A stretch of 64,000 nt of DNA from Flavobacterium sp. LC2016-01. Its GTDB lineage: Bacteria > Bacteroidota > Bacteroidia > Flavobacteriales > Flavobacteriaceae. Position numbers and translations under genes: made by a program. Numbering within the stretch: the stretch's first letter is position 1; every line of letters begins with the position of its first letter. The notes beneath the pieces were generated by a model. It made no database searches. It was not told the origin of the DNA and saw only the letters and a program-made list of their open reading frames with translations. Location: assembly GCF_009711135.1 (NCBI RefSeq), contig NZ_WMIC01000006.1:248001-312000 (forward strand). Direction: 5' to 3'. This document shows positions 47,614-56,545 of this stretch, one piece after another.

Positions 47614-48057
47614 TTATTTAATGTTATTGTTTTTGTCTTTGAGAATTTTTCCATCTTTCGAAAATTCTAAATCAATTTGGTTTGTCAAATCGACATCAAC
47701 ATCCTTATGCCCGTAATCGATATGCGTAATTTTTTCGTTGGGATAATTCTTCGAAATATAATCTCTGATATTTGCCGGAATATAATCAGTTGGAATTGGA
47801 TTTTTTCCTCCATCAACTTCGCGATACGAGCCATCTTTCCAGAATTCGACTTCGGTTCCGTCTTTTAATTTGACTTCGTATCCTTTTTCGCCGTGCTCTG
47901 CATCTTTTTTAGCAATGTCAACGGTGGTGTAATTAAAATGCTTTTGAAGAAACTCCTGAGCAGGTTTTGGTAATTCAGAAGTTTCAATTCTCTTTTGAGC
48001 ATTGGCTGTTATTGCAAAACTGAATAATAATGCGGTAATTATATGTTGTGTTTTCAT
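47614..48057 (-). CDS. Exported PepSY-like protein
   Basis: The 147-residue protein has a signal peptide (MKTQHIITALLFSFAITANAQ) and a PepSY-like tandem: LPKPAQEFLQKHFNYTTVDIAKKD, YEVKLKDGTEVEFWKDGSYREV, then IPANIRDYISKNYPNEKITHIDY and VDLTNQIDLEFSKDG. Such proteins are common exported products in Bacteroidota. Function is not established. It is transcribed alone. Confidence 0.85.
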   Translation of the reverse strand: MKTQHIITALLFSFAITANAQKRIETSELPKPAQEFLQKHFNYTTVDIAKKDAEHGEKGYEVKLKDGTEVEFWKDGSYREVDGGKNPIPTDYIPANIRDYISKNYPNEKITHIDYGHKDVDVDLTNQIDLEFSKDGKILKDKNNNIK

Positions 48058-48191
48058 GATTTTAATTTTTAAAATTTATCATATGTAGCTAATTTACAAC
48101 AACTAACATTTTATTCAAATCAATTTAAGAAAGCATTTGGTTTTTATGCGCAGTGTTTTTTTGTATATTTAAATTTCAAAACCAAAAAAAT

Positions 48192-48599
48192 ATGGAAGAT
48201 TCAAATAAACAACATGACAAGACAATTCCAAGAGTAACTGGAGTTGGCGGTATTTTCTTTTTTACTGAAAATCCAAAAGAAACAAGAGAATGGTATGCTA
48301 AAAATTTAGGACTTGAAGTAAACGACTGGGGTTCGACATTTGAATCAAGAAACATTGATAATCCAGATTTGAAAGAAGCGCTTCAATGGAGTCCTTTCAA
48401 AAAAAATGATGAATATTTTTCGCCTTCAAAAAAAGAATTCATGATCAATTACAGAGTGCAAAATATTGAAGGTTTAATTGATAAACTTAAAGAAAACGGC
48501 GTAACTATTTTAGACGATATTGTCACATACGATTACGGCAGATTTGCTCATATAATGGATGCTGACGGCAATAAAATTGAACTTTGGGAACCGGTTTAA
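48192..48599 (+). CDS. VOC-family (glyoxalase-like) protein
   Basis: The 135-residue protein (ATG 48192, MEDSNKQHDK) has GVGGIFFFTENPKETREWYAKNLGLEV, MINYRVQNIEGLIDKLKENGVTI and IMDADGNKIELWEPV, the typical VOC beta-alpha-beta pattern with a terminal Glu ligand. An in-frame ATG at 48153 would add a hydrophobic stretch encoded in the upstream AT-rich region and is less likely. The substrate is unknown. Confidence 0.85.
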   Translation: MEDSNKQHDKTIPRVTGVGGIFFFTENPKETREWYAKNLGLEVNDWGSTFESRNIDNPDLKEALQWSPFKKNDEYFSPSKKEFMINYRVQNIEGLIDKLKENGVTILDDIVTYDYGRFAHIMDADGNKIELWEPV

Positions 48600-48615
48600 T
48601 AAACAAAAGAAGAAA

Positions 48616-48659
48616 TAAAAAAAAACTCCAGAACTTAATAATTCTGGAGTTTTTTTTTA
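48616..48659. terminator. Bidirectional terminator
   Basis: AAAAAACTCCAGAA pairs with TTCTGGAGTTTTTT around an 8-base loop, between the convergent VOC gene and the exported unknown. Confidence 0.9.
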
Positions 48660-49220
48660 TTTCTTCTTTTGCAAATCGGCTAAAATTTTCCTCATTGTAA
48701 TGGAATCTTTTGCTGTATAATTAATCTTTGATAAATGCACATTTATAAATAAATCTTTGCCAAACATTCCGTAGGCATACATATGTTTTTGTTTTGTTTT
48801 TATTCCCTCAACTTCTGTAATATCGTTTTGTCTAAACATAAAATCATCTGTTGGCTCGCCCCATATATCATTGTTTTTCTCGTATTTCTTCAAATTTCCA
48901 TTCAAGAAATAAGTTAATGGAATAATAGGACTTGTAGTATGGTCTTTAGGATCAAATGGCTCCACCATCATTTTCTGTTCATCCTTATTGAGCTTATAAA
49001 AAAGAACCGAACAAATAATATCGTCTTTTCCGCCTTTGCATAAATAATAGTAATCTTCACCGCGCCATTCTTTTTCAAAATTTTCAAATTGATCCGTTTT
49101 CATAAACAAGACCGCTTCCTTATTTTTGGGGTAATTAAATTCAATTGTTCCATCACTAGTATTGCTTGTAAATGATAAAACGCCAATTATTAGGACGGAA
49201 AAAAGCAATTTTTTAATCAT
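48657..49220 (-). CDS. Exported protein of unknown function
   Basis: The 187-residue protein has a signal peptide (MIKKLLFSVLIIGVLSFTSN) and a mixed mature part with VMFRQNDITEVEGIKTKQKHM-type polar stretches and KGGKDDIICSVLFYKL. No family is recognised. It is monocistronic with the terminator at its 3' end. Confidence 0.7.
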   Translation of the reverse strand: MIKKLLFSVLIIGVLSFTSNTSDGTIEFNYPKNKEAVLFMKTDQFENFEKEWRGEDYYYLCKGGKDDIICSVLFYKLNKDEQKMMVEPFDPKDHTTSPIIPLTYFLNGNLKKYEKNNDIWGEPTDDFMFRQNDITEVEGIKTKQKHMYAYGMFGKDLFINVHLSKINYTAKDSITMRKILADLQKKK

Positions 49221-49380
49221 AGTTTATGTTTTGGGTTGGTTTAAATTTGGATTTCAGTTAGTACGAATATACTCGTTTTAATAAAGTTTTTCTTGATTTT
49301 TAAATCAAAAAATATTCTATATTCGATTATTAAATTTTAAAGTAATTTTTTATCAACTAAGTATAAATCAAAATAACTAA

Positions 49381-49674
49381 ATGAAAATAATTTTCCTTGA
49401 TTTTCAAATTTTTCTTTTTCAGTCCTTTTTACCAGAAAGCAGTCTTCCTTTTGAAAATAACGAAATTACGATTGAAAAAATAATGGCAGGTTTCTTTGCA
49501 TTAGGAATCTATTTTATACCAACAATAATAGCCCGTGACAAGATTCAGTTTAAATATATTCTTTTGTTAAATCTGTTAACAGGCTGGACAGTTTTGGGAT
49601 GGTTTGTTTGTTTAATGTGGGCGATGAATGCCAAAAGTAAAAATTCAGATAGTCAACTTGAGCTGAAAAAATAA
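49381..49674 (+). CDS. Superinfection-immunity-family membrane protein
   Basis: The 97-residue protein has two hydrophobic segments (about 30-48 and 62-84). The second carries LLNLLTGWTVLGWFVCLMWAMNAK, the NxxTGWTxxGWxxxLxWA pattern of the T4 Imm-like superinfection immunity family. Members are often chromosomal and not phage-borne; their function there is unknown. It precedes a methyltransferase gene by 21 bases and may be co-transcribed. Confidence 0.75.
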   Translation: MKIIFLDFQIFLFQSFLPESSLPFENNEITIEKIMAGFFALGIYFIPTIIARDKIQFKYILLLNLLTGWTVLGWFVCLMWAMNAKSKNSDSQLELKK

Positions 49675-49695
49675 AGGAATAAATACATTTGAAGC

Positions 49696-50304
49696 ATGGA
49701 AAAGGCATCTGTAAACAAAAAATCTTATAATAAAATTGTAACCGAATGGGCCAAAATCAGGAATAATTCATCTGTAAATAAACCAATTATAGATTTTTCG
49801 CAAAAAATTAAACCAAACGGAAATATTCTTGATATTGGATGTGGAACAGGAAATCCAATTGCAAAGTATTTTTCAGAAAACTATCATTCCGTAATTGGAA
49901 TAGATTTTTCTGAAAAGATGATTGAAATTGCAAAATCACAAGAAATTAAAAACGCGCAGTTTATTGTCTCTGATTTTTTTGATTTTGAAACCGATAAAAA
50001 ATTCGATGGAATAATTGCTTGGGATTCTCTTTTTCATTTTCCAAAAAAACGACAGGAAGAAATTTATTCAAAGGTTTATAATTTATTGTTGCCCAACGGC
50101 TATTTTCTTTTTACTCATGGAAAAGAAAAAGATGACGAACATACCGATCAAATGTTTGGCGAACCGTTTTATTACAGCTGTTTGTCGAGAGATAATGTTT
50201 TGCGGATAATGACCGATTTAGGCTTTCGGTTAGAATACGAAATCGAGAATTTTGTAGAAGAGAATACACAACGAGACTGGGTTGTTTTAGTTCAGAAAAA
50301 ATAA
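49696..50304 (+). CDS. Class I SAM-dependent methyltransferase
   Basis: The 202-residue protein has the SAM-binding ILDIGCGTGNPIAKYF (motif I), VIGIDFSEKMIEIAK (motif II), and DGIIAWDSLFHFPKKRQ (motif III/IV). It is a UbiE/Methyltransf_25-like small-molecule enzyme by pattern; the substrate cannot be named. It is convergent with chrA across 15 bases. Confidence 0.85.
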   Translation: MEKASVNKKSYNKIVTEWAKIRNNSSVNKPIIDFSQKIKPNGNILDIGCGTGNPIAKYFSENYHSVIGIDFSEKMIEIAKSQEIKNAQFIVSDFFDFETDKKFDGIIAWDSLFHFPKKRQEEIYSKVYNLLLPNGYFLFTHGKEKDDEHTDQMFGEPFYYSCLSRDNVLRIMTDLGFRLEYEIENFVEENTQRDWVVLVQKK

Positions 50305-50319
50305 TTTATTTTTCTAGGC

Positions 50320-51483
50320 TTATATTAGTTTTATGAATATTCCAATAATTCCAGCAATCAAAATAATGTATGGCTCTTGAATTTTTTTTACATAAATCAA
50401 AGCCAAAATAGTCAAAATGGCGATGAATACTGTAGGAATGTCAATTATACTTCTTTTGGCTATTACAATAACAGATCCAACAAGTGCTCCTACTACCGCT
50501 GCAGTAATCCCTTCAACAAAAGCTTTGACAGGTTTGTTTTGTGCAATTTTTTTAAAATATGGAGCCATTGCAATGGTAAACAAATAGCAAGGTAAAAATG
50601 TCGCCAATGCCGCAACCAATGCACCTAGAAACCCATTCACTAAAAAACCTATAAATCCAACTATTATTACAACGGGACCTGGCGTAATCATAGCTACAGC
50701 AACCGCATCTAGAAATTGCTGCTCAGTAAGCCATCCATTTTCTGTAACCACTCCTGAATGCAGGAAAGGAACAATTGCCAGTCCGCTTCCAAAGACAAAA
50801 GTTCCGGCTGTAGCGAAGAAAATTGCTATTTTAGCAAGGACTGTACTTTCATAATCCCAAAAAGCAATTTGAAAAAATACGAATGAATTTGCGGTTTTGG
50901 TAGTCCACCAGTTAGGCGGTGCCTTTATGGTCATATAAAGTAGTCCCGTAGCTATAAAAAGCAGTATTTGTTCTTGCTCCGTTGTATAAGTTATAATTAT
51001 GGCTAAAATAAAAAACAGCCATAGCAGCCATTTTGATTTTAAAGATTCCAACTTGAATTGGCCGATAGATTTTAAGGTAAGTTTATAGGAGCTAATTGCA
51101 ATAATTCCAATTACAGCCGCTCCTACACCGTAAAATACAGCCTGTATCCATGCCAGACCGCCGTATACTTTGTATATCATTCCAAGCAAAACTACCATGA
51201 TAAAAGAGGGAAGAATAAAAGCAAATCCAGCTAAAGTAGCTCCTAAAAAACCGTAATGAACAAATCCAAGATATATTCCCAACTGAGCTGCTAAAGGACC
51301 TGGAGCTAATTGTGCTAATGCCAAGCCTTCTTTGTATTCTTCGTCAGAAATCCATTGCCGATCTTCCACCAAATCTTTATGCATATAGCCCACCAAAGCA
51401 ACTGGTCCCCCGAAACCGATTGTTCCCAATTTCAGAAAATAAAGTGTTAATTCTCTTAAAGTATATTTTGGATTCACAATCAT
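50320..51483 (-). CDS. chrA: Chromate transporter
   Basis: The 387-residue inner-membrane protein carries two CHR domains. The N-terminal half has LGTIGFGGPVALVGYMHKDLVED and GLALAQLAPGPLAAQLG, and the C-terminal half has FVFGSGLAIVPFLHSGVV and VAVAMITPGPVVIIVGFIG. Long-form ChrA proteins export chromate using proton motive force. It is followed downstream by a small barrel protein gene and a ChrB/AraC regulator gene upstream, in one minus-strand cluster. Confidence 0.92.
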   Translation of the reverse strand: MIVNPKYTLRELTLYFLKLGTIGFGGPVALVGYMHKDLVEDRQWISDEEYKEGLALAQLAPGPLAAQLGIYLGFVHYGFLGATLAGFAFILPSFIMVVLLGMIYKVYGGLAWIQAVFYGVGAAVIGIIAISSYKLTLKSIGQFKLESLKSKWLLWLFFILAIIITYTTEQEQILLFIATGLLYMTIKAPPNWWTTKTANSFVFFQIAFWDYESTVLAKIAIFFATAGTFVFGSGLAIVPFLHSGVVTENGWLTEQQFLDAVAVAMITPGPVVIIVGFIGFLVNGFLGALVAALATFLPCYLFTIAMAPYFKKIAQNKPVKAFVEGITAAVVGALVGSVIVIAKRSIIDIPTVFIAILTILALIYVKKIQEPYIILIAGIIGIFIKLI

Positions 51484-51495
51484 AATACTACAAAC

Positions 51496-51993
51496 TTAAA
51501 AAGCAATTCCAAATTGAAAACCTATAGTAAAAGTGCTCGGGTGATCGTTGCCAAAGCGCACTGGCAAAGGCACTGCAGCGTAGTAACTGCAACTGCTGGT
51601 TTTAAAAAACGTTTTATTAAAAACAGGTGTAAAACCGTATCTTCCGCTTGTTTCAAAAGCAGCTCGTCCGGCAAATGTGTAGCCATTTCCTAATGCAACC
51701 AAAACTCCAGGATGAAACAATAAATTACTCACTTTGCTTGTGCCATTATCATCTTTTATATTTGGAACCATCTCAAATGAAAAACCAATCTTTTGACTTT
51801 TCCAAATATTAATTCCCGTTGGAAAACCTACAGCATAATAATCTCTAAAGTTTACTGTCGTTTCATCGCTGCTGAAGGTAACGATTGGATGCATAATACC
51901 AAAATACCCCGTTATTTTAGGATAAGTTGTTTGAGCTGAAATCGTAATGCTTGATAGTAATATAGTAAATAGAAAGGTTAATTTTAAATACAT
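51496..51993 (-). CDS. Small exported beta-rich protein in the chromate cluster
   Basis: The 165-residue protein (start ATG 51993) has a signal peptide (MYLKLTFLFTILLSSITISAQ) and repeated beta-type segments ending with Phe (TIGFQFGIAF), the pattern of a small outer-membrane barrel. It lies 12 bases before chrA and 59 after the ChrB/AraC gene on the same strand, so it is likely part of the operon. I recognise no family. An upstream ATG at 52032 would add a non-signal extension and is less likely. Confidence 0.7.
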   Translation of the reverse strand: MYLKLTFLFTILLSSITISAQTTYPKITGYFGIMHPIVTFSSDETTVNFRDYYAVGFPTGINIWKSQKIGFSFEMVPNIKDDNGTSKVSNLLFHPGVLVALGNGYTFAGRAAFETSGRYGFTPVFNKTFFKTSSCSYYAAVPLPVRFGNDHPSTFTIGFQFGIAF

Positions 51994-52052
51994 TGATTTA
52001 GTTTTAGTTATTACAACAAAACTAAAGTTCAATACCCCTTTAAAATAGAATC

Positions 52053-52919
52053 TTATTTACCTTTTGTATCTGGATTACTTTTTGCGGTTTTTTTTCGATA
52101 AGACGATGGATTTTTACCAGTATGCGCTTTAAAAATTCTGGTGAAATGACTTTGATCTGAAAATCCGGTCATGTAGGCAATTTCGGTTAATGAATGCGAT
52201 GAATTCGAAATAAGGCTTATTGCTTTTTCGATTCGAAGTTTCCTTACATATTCGCCAAAATTCAAATCTTCAAAATGCTTTGAAAATTCCCGAGATAAAT
52301 AAGACGGATTTAAATCTAATTCGTTCGAAATTTTCTTTAGATCAAATGCAAACTGAGCATCAATCTGATCTTGGATTATTTCTTTTAAATCTTTGACCCA
52401 AGTCGGCGTTTTTATACCAGATTTCTTGTCTTTTAGAAACTTATTATAAACTTCATGAAGCAAGTTTTCAAAAGGACTGTTCTGAAGATGATTTTGTTTA
52501 TAAAGATGCGTTGCCCAGCTGAATAAGGCATCATACAAAATCATTCCTGTCTCCAGAAGTTTGTGATCGTCTGTAATATTATAAGAAAGCCCAGCTGAAA
52601 TTGCCCAAAGTCCCGCCGATTCTTTTGCAATATCATGTCGGTCTGTATCTGCTCCACGGACAATTCCGGCTATAATTGAAATTGCGGGATCGTTAATTTC
52701 ATATTTTTTTACGATATAGTCGAAGGTGCTTTGATCATCATAATGAGTAAATTCAACATCTGGAATATCAAATGGCGTAGCATTTAATTCTTTTGCTTTC
52801 TCTAAAACTTCATTAAATGGAACATAAATAAATTCAGCTTCATTGTCAACAAACTTTTTTATTAGCCAAGGACATGCAATTCGGTCTATTTTTGGTCGCT
52901 CTCTGGTAATCCATTTCAT
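52053..52919 (-). CDS. ChrB-domain / AraC-type regulator fusion
   Basis: The 288-residue protein has a ChrB C-terminal-type domain (about 1-140: KWITRERPKIDRIACPWLIKKFVD, FTHYDDQSTFDYIVKKY, ARGADTDRHD-like segment GIVRGADTDRHDIAKES) joined to an AraC-family DNA-binding domain (about 190-285: ISNELDLNPSYLSREFSKHFE, LTEIAYMTGFSDQSHFTRIFK). ChrB domains accompany chromate resistance, so the fusion is likely the chromate-responsive regulator of chrA. It is the first gene of the cluster and has a good promoter at 52947-52974. Confidence 0.85.
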   Translation of the reverse strand: MKWITRERPKIDRIACPWLIKKFVDNEAEFIYVPFNEVLEKAKELNATPFDIPDVEFTHYDDQSTFDYIVKKYEINDPAISIIAGIVRGADTDRHDIAKESAGLWAISAGLSYNITDDHKLLETGMILYDALFSWATHLYKQNHLQNSPFENLLHEVYNKFLKDKKSGIKTPTWVKDLKEIIQDQIDAQFAFDLKKISNELDLNPSYLSREFSKHFEDLNFGEYVRKLRIEKAISLISNSSHSLTEIAYMTGFSDQSHFTRIFKAHTGKNPSSYRKKTAKSNPDTKGK

Positions 52920-52946
52920 TATTTAAATCTTTAGGATTTTGATATT

Positions 52947-52974
52947 CAAATCTAACAAAATCATTTGGTTTCAA
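52947..52974 (-). promoter_or_regulatory. Promoter of the chr cluster (TTG-N17-TAGATTTG)
   Basis: On the minus strand TTG (52972-52974) and TAGATTTG (52947-52954) are separated by 17 bases, fitting TTG-N17-TAnnTTTG. Transcription would start about 25 bases before the ATG. Confidence 0.6.
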
Positions 52975-53227
52975 GAATTTATAAATTAAACTGATTTTTT
53001 AGTAATCAATCTAAGTTTTTAGTTATAAGAATTAATAAATTGAAAATCAAATATTTATGCTTTAAAATTTCTTATATTCGCATGTTCAAAAAAGCATCAA
53101 TTTATACCAAAATACAAATTCTCATTCATCTTATTTCTTCTATTTCTGAATTGATATAAACCGGTTAGGCCCCTCCTCTAACTTTAGTAAAAACAAAAGC
53201 AATTATAAACCATCAAAATTAAAGAAA
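52975..53227. other. Spacer between the ChrB/AraC gene and a methyltransferase gene
   Basis: The whole gap is 308 bases (52920-53227). It holds the chr promoter, AT-rich sequence, an AACCGGTT octamer near 53158 and a near-consensus TAACTTTA before the methyltransferase gene. No other gene or repeat was seen. Confidence 0.4.
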
Positions 53228-54073
53228 ATGGAACCGCACCTCGAACAAATTCGCGATCAGCAAAAGCAGTCTTGGAACAAATTTTCTGGAGGCTGGAAGA
53301 AATGGGATGACCTTGTAATGGATTTTTTAAAACCAATGGGAGATGAAATAATCAGGCTAATAAATCCACAAAATAAAGATTTTATATTAGATATTGCTTC
53401 AGGAACTGGAGAACCTGGATTGACAATTGCAGAAAAATTGAACGGCGGTAAAGTAATGCTCACAGATCTTGCCGATGATATGCTAAGAATAGCGCGACAA
53501 AATGCGATGTTAAGAGGGATTGAAAACATTGAAACTTTGACTTGCGATGTCAGCGAACTTCCTTTTCGTGATAATACATTTGACGCTATAAGCTGCCGAT
53601 TTGGATTTATGTTTTTTCCAGACATGCAATTAGCAGCCAAAGAAATGGTTCGGGTACTGAAACCTGGAGGTAGAATCGCAACATCAGTATGGAATGTTCC
53701 TGAAAAAAACTTTTGGGTCACTGCAACTTTGGGGACAATTAATAAGAATTTAGAACTTCCACCCCCTCCTCCTGGTGCGCCGGGAATGTTTCGCTGCGCA
53801 AAAGATGGTTTTATTTCCGATTTATTTTCACAAGCCGGATTAAAAAATATTACTCAAGTCGAAGTGCCGGGAAAATTAAACTGCAAAACAGTCGATGCCT
53901 ATTGGGGAATGCAGACAGAAGTTGCAGCACCTGTTGTAGCTGCGCTCAGTACAGCCAGTGATGAAATGAAAGAAAAAATAAAAAAGGAAACCTTTGCATT
54001 AGTAAATCAAAAATATCCAGATGGAAATGTTGTAATTGATTCAAGTGCATTGGTTATTTATGGAGAGAAATAA
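53228..54073 (+). CDS. UbiE/Methyltransf_11-type methyltransferase
   Basis: The 281-residue protein has ILDIASGTGEPGLTIAEKL (motif I), VMLTDLADDMLRIARQN (post I), FDAISCRFGFMFFPD (motif III) and VRVLKPGGRIATSVW (motif IV/post), the standard class I SAM fold. Pro-rich PPPPPGAPG near residue 180 is unusual. The substrate is unknown; no context gene narrows it. Confidence 0.85.
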   Translation: MEPHLEQIRDQQKQSWNKFSGGWKKWDDLVMDFLKPMGDEIIRLINPQNKDFILDIASGTGEPGLTIAEKLNGGKVMLTDLADDMLRIARQNAMLRGIENIETLTCDVSELPFRDNTFDAISCRFGFMFFPDMQLAAKEMVRVLKPGGRIATSVWNVPEKNFWVTATLGTINKNLELPPPPPGAPGMFRCAKDGFISDLFSQAGLKNITQVEVPGKLNCKTVDAYWGMQTEVAAPVVAALSTASDEMKEKIKKETFALVNQKYPDGNVVIDSSALVIYGEK

Positions 54074-54090
54074 AATAATTTTAGTTAAAG

Positions 54091-54130
54091 TAAAAAAAGC
54101 CTTCTCTATGAGGAGAAGGCTTCTTTTTTT
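54091..54130. terminator. Bidirectional terminator
   Basis: AAAAAAAGCCTTCTC pairs with GAGAAGGCTTCTTTTTTT around a short loop. Confidence 0.85.
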
Positions 54131-55283
54131 ATTGTTTGATTATCTTTAAATAGGCGCTGTAAGGATCATCTTTAAGAGAAGTTCGCATATAATACATGTC
54201 TTCATCTTTTGTGCTTAAATCAAATTTAATTAAGCCAGCATCACAATAATAGAATATCGTATCGTCAACAGGAAACTCAATATTTGAAATAGGCATGGTT
54301 GTAAGTTTCATTTCAAATGCTATTTCGCCATTTGTTATGTCAATTTGAAAAAGTTTTCTTTTGCGGGTATATCCCCAAATATTATCATTGTCTTCAGTAA
54401 TATATTCGATATTATCAGCTGCAAAATCTCTTCTCCATATTTGAGTTCCAGTTTTTGAATCAACTGCGTATAAAGTAGAAACCGTGGTTCCTTGCGCTGC
54501 AAAATATACTTTTTTGTCTTTGCAGAATATGCGCTCCTTCACATTAAATTGATTTTCATCTAAATTAAATTGCCATAAAACATCTAATTTATCAGGGCTT
54601 AAGGCATAAAGTACATTTTTTTCATTTGCTATAAATACATTTTCACCATCAGTTGCTGGTTTTCCGTAGATAGGCGTTTCAAAGCTTTTTTGGGCAAGAA
54701 CTTTTCCTGTATTGGCATCAAAACTATATAGGCTCGACGCGCTTTGAGCAAAAATTTTGTTATTAAGATAGAGAACCGGAATATCATTATTAGTAGAATC
54801 CAGCTTGTAGCTCCATGCTAAACTGCCGTCTTTTGTGTTAAGCGCGTAAATGTTGCCATTTTGGGCAGTTATATAAAGTTTTCCATTGTTGATGATCGGA
54901 ATTTGGTTTTTTAGGACAATTTGATCTGTACTATTTCCTAATCTCGATTTCCAAAAAATATCACCGGTTTGGTTATCAACTGCGAAAATTTCACCATTTA
55001 TAAACGGAACATACACAACGCCATCGTGCAGCGTTACCAGATTTGCGCACATTTCAGTAAAGTGATCCGTAGCTTTTACAGTCCAGCCAATTTGTTCCGA
55101 TTCTAAATCATACGAAAAAAGAGATCCGTCGTAATCATAAATTAGAATCGATGCTTCATCTAACGGCACTTTTTTAAGCGGTCTTATGACTTTGTTAGAG
55201 ACTACGTCAGTAAGTGTTGGAGCTTGTCCAAAAATATTTACAACTGTAAATAGAAACAGCAGCGTTATTAGGTTTTTCTTCAT
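54129..55283 (-). CDS. Exported PQQ-type beta-propeller protein
   Basis: The 384-residue protein has a signal peptide (MKKNLITLLFLFTVVNIFGQ) and a series of propeller blades with the WxxxLxxG-type turn: ALNTKDGSLAWSYKLD, ALSPDKLDVLWQFNLD, AVDSKTGTQIWRRDFA, and AVDNQTGDIFWKSRLG. No PQQ-dehydrogenase catalytic residues are evident, so it is probably a binding or scaffold protein, in the class of BamB-like or PQQ_2 repeats. A second propeller gene lies 1.3 kb upstream on the other strand. Confidence 0.85.
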   Translation of the reverse strand: MKKNLITLLFLFTVVNIFGQAPTLTDVVSNKVIRPLKKVPLDEASILIYDYDGSLFSYDLESEQIGWTVKATDHFTEMCANLVTLHDGVVYVPFINGEIFAVDNQTGDIFWKSRLGNSTDQIVLKNQIPIINNGKLYITAQNGNIYALNTKDGSLAWSYKLDSTNNDIPVLYLNNKIFAQSASSLYSFDANTGKVLAQKSFETPIYGKPATDGENVFIANEKNVLYALSPDKLDVLWQFNLDENQFNVKERIFCKDKKVYFAAQGTTVSTLYAVDSKTGTQIWRRDFAADNIEYITEDNDNIWGYTRKRKLFQIDITNGEIAFEMKLTTMPISNIEFPVDDTIFYYCDAGLIKFDLSTKDEDMYYMRTSLKDDPYSAYLKIIKQ

Positions 55284-55391
55284 TTTAAGATTTGGGTTTG
55301 ATGATTTGATTTATTTGTTCAGCAATAAATTTGCCAAACAAATAAATTTCTATGCCAAATATAATTAAAATGTTTTAGAGGTTATTCTTTA

Positions 55392-56060
55392 TTAAACAAC
55401 TGCAGCATTTTGTTTTGGATCATAAAGCATTGCGGTGCATAAACAGTTTTTTCTTTCCTTGCTCATCAATATCGGACAGTTTACACATGATTTACAGCTC
55501 TCCCAAAACATTTCATCTGAAGGCAGTTCTGCAAAAGTAACTGGTTCAAAACCGAGTTCATGATTCATTTTCATAACCGCAAGACCCGAAGTTAAGCTGA
55601 AAATGCGAGCATCAGGGTACATTTCACGACTCAGCTCGAAAATCTTTCTTTTAATTTTTTTTGCAAGTCCGGTATGTCTGAATTCTGGTGCTACGATGAG
55701 TCCTGAATTAGAAACAAAATTGCCATTCTCCCAAGAAGAAATAAAAGAGAAACCAGCCCATCGCCCATCTGATGCAAAAGCAATCACTGCCTCGCCTTTT
55801 GTCATCTTCGTTTCAAGATATTCAGGTGAGCGACCTGAAATACCGGTGCCGCGTGCTAGTGCAGAGGATAATGTTACTTCGCAGATTTCCCTGATCCAGA
55901 AAGTATGAGCTGATCTGGCTTTTTCAATAGTGAATTCAACCGATTCCTCAGTTTCTTCGACAGCCGAAAATGTGTTTCTGTTACGAAATGAGCTGGAAAA
56001 AAAGAAGTTTTTATTTGTTAGGTTTATTTTTGGATCTATTATGGGGTCTATAATTTTCAT
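55392..56060 (-). CDS. GNAT acetyltransferase with C-terminal cysteine cluster
   Basis: The 222-residue protein has the GNAT pattern SNSGLIVAPEFRHTGLAKKIKRKIFELS (motif A) and a C-terminal Cys-rich tail ESCKSCVNCPILMSKERKNCLCTAML with five Cys. The tail could bind a metal or FeS, or form disulphides, and is unusual in ordinary GNAT enzymes. The substrate is unknown. It lies downstream of the 48-codon membrane ORF on the same strand. Confidence 0.8.
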   Translation of the reverse strand: MKIIDPIIDPKINLTNKNFFFSSSFRNRNTFSAVEETEESVEFTIEKARSAHTFWIREICEVTLSSALARGTGISGRSPEYLETKMTKGEAVIAFASDGRWAGFSFISSWENGNFVSNSGLIVAPEFRHTGLAKKIKRKIFELSREMYPDARIFSLTSGLAVMKMNHELGFEPVTFAELPSDEMFWESCKSCVNCPILMSKERKNCLCTAMLYDPKQNAAVV

Positions 56061-56115
56061 AATCTTTTTAGGTATATAGTGAGGAAATACAATGTGAAAG
56101 TTCTAAATGATATGA

Positions 56116-56262
56116 TTACACGATTTGAGAGATTAGCAAAACAGCAATAAAAAAAACGATGCCAAACACCATTAAATTAATGAACCTATCTTTGTTACGC
56201 ATCGATTTATTTGTTGCATATAGTTTTGCAATCTCCTTACTTCTTGTTTTATTTGCTTTCAT
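56116..56262 (-). CDS. Short membrane protein ORF (48 aa)
   Basis: A 48-codon ORF (start 56262, stop 56116) begins MKANKTRSKEIAKLYATNKS and ends with one hydrophobic segment (FINLMVFGIVFFIAVLLISQIV). A basic N-terminus followed by one transmembrane segment at the C-terminus fits a tail-anchored small protein. It lies 55 bases before the GNAT gene on the same strand. It is below the usual length threshold; AT-rich DNA can give such ORFs by chance. Confidence 0.5.
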   Translation of the reverse strand: MKANKTRSKEIAKLYATNKSMRNKDRFINLMVFGIVFFIAVLLISQIV

Positions 56263-56545
56263 ATTTGTTCTGAATTAGTGTTGATAGTTATGACGGTTGT
56301 CGAAAAAACTTTTCTTGTTTCAAAATCAATGCTTATCCTATTGATTTACCGAACAAAAACAAATGGCATGCCATATCAAACAAAACGAAACAAAACACTG
56401 AATATCATTATTTTATAAAATAAAAAGAATTTTTATCTTTTAAAAAACTATCAAAATGATAAGGTTGGCTATTCAAAATGAAAGGGATTTTTAAATTTTT
56501 GTGTAAACCCGCACAAGTAGCATCATAAAATAAATCACATCAAAA
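56263..56545. other. Spacer upstream of the 48-aa ORF and the second propeller gene
   Basis: The 283-base stretch contains a 12-bp perfect palindrome ATGGCATGCCAT (56363-56374) and repeated ACAAAAC words, but no clear promoter or gene. Confidence 0.4.

Noticed and set aside
49381..49674. Superinfection-immunity gene as sign of a prophage
   Set aside because: No phage structural, integrase or lysis gene is nearby, and this family is common on chromosomes.
53257..53721. 154-codon antisense ORF in the methyltransferase gene
   Set aside because: It is a shadow of the SAM methyltransferase on the plus strand.
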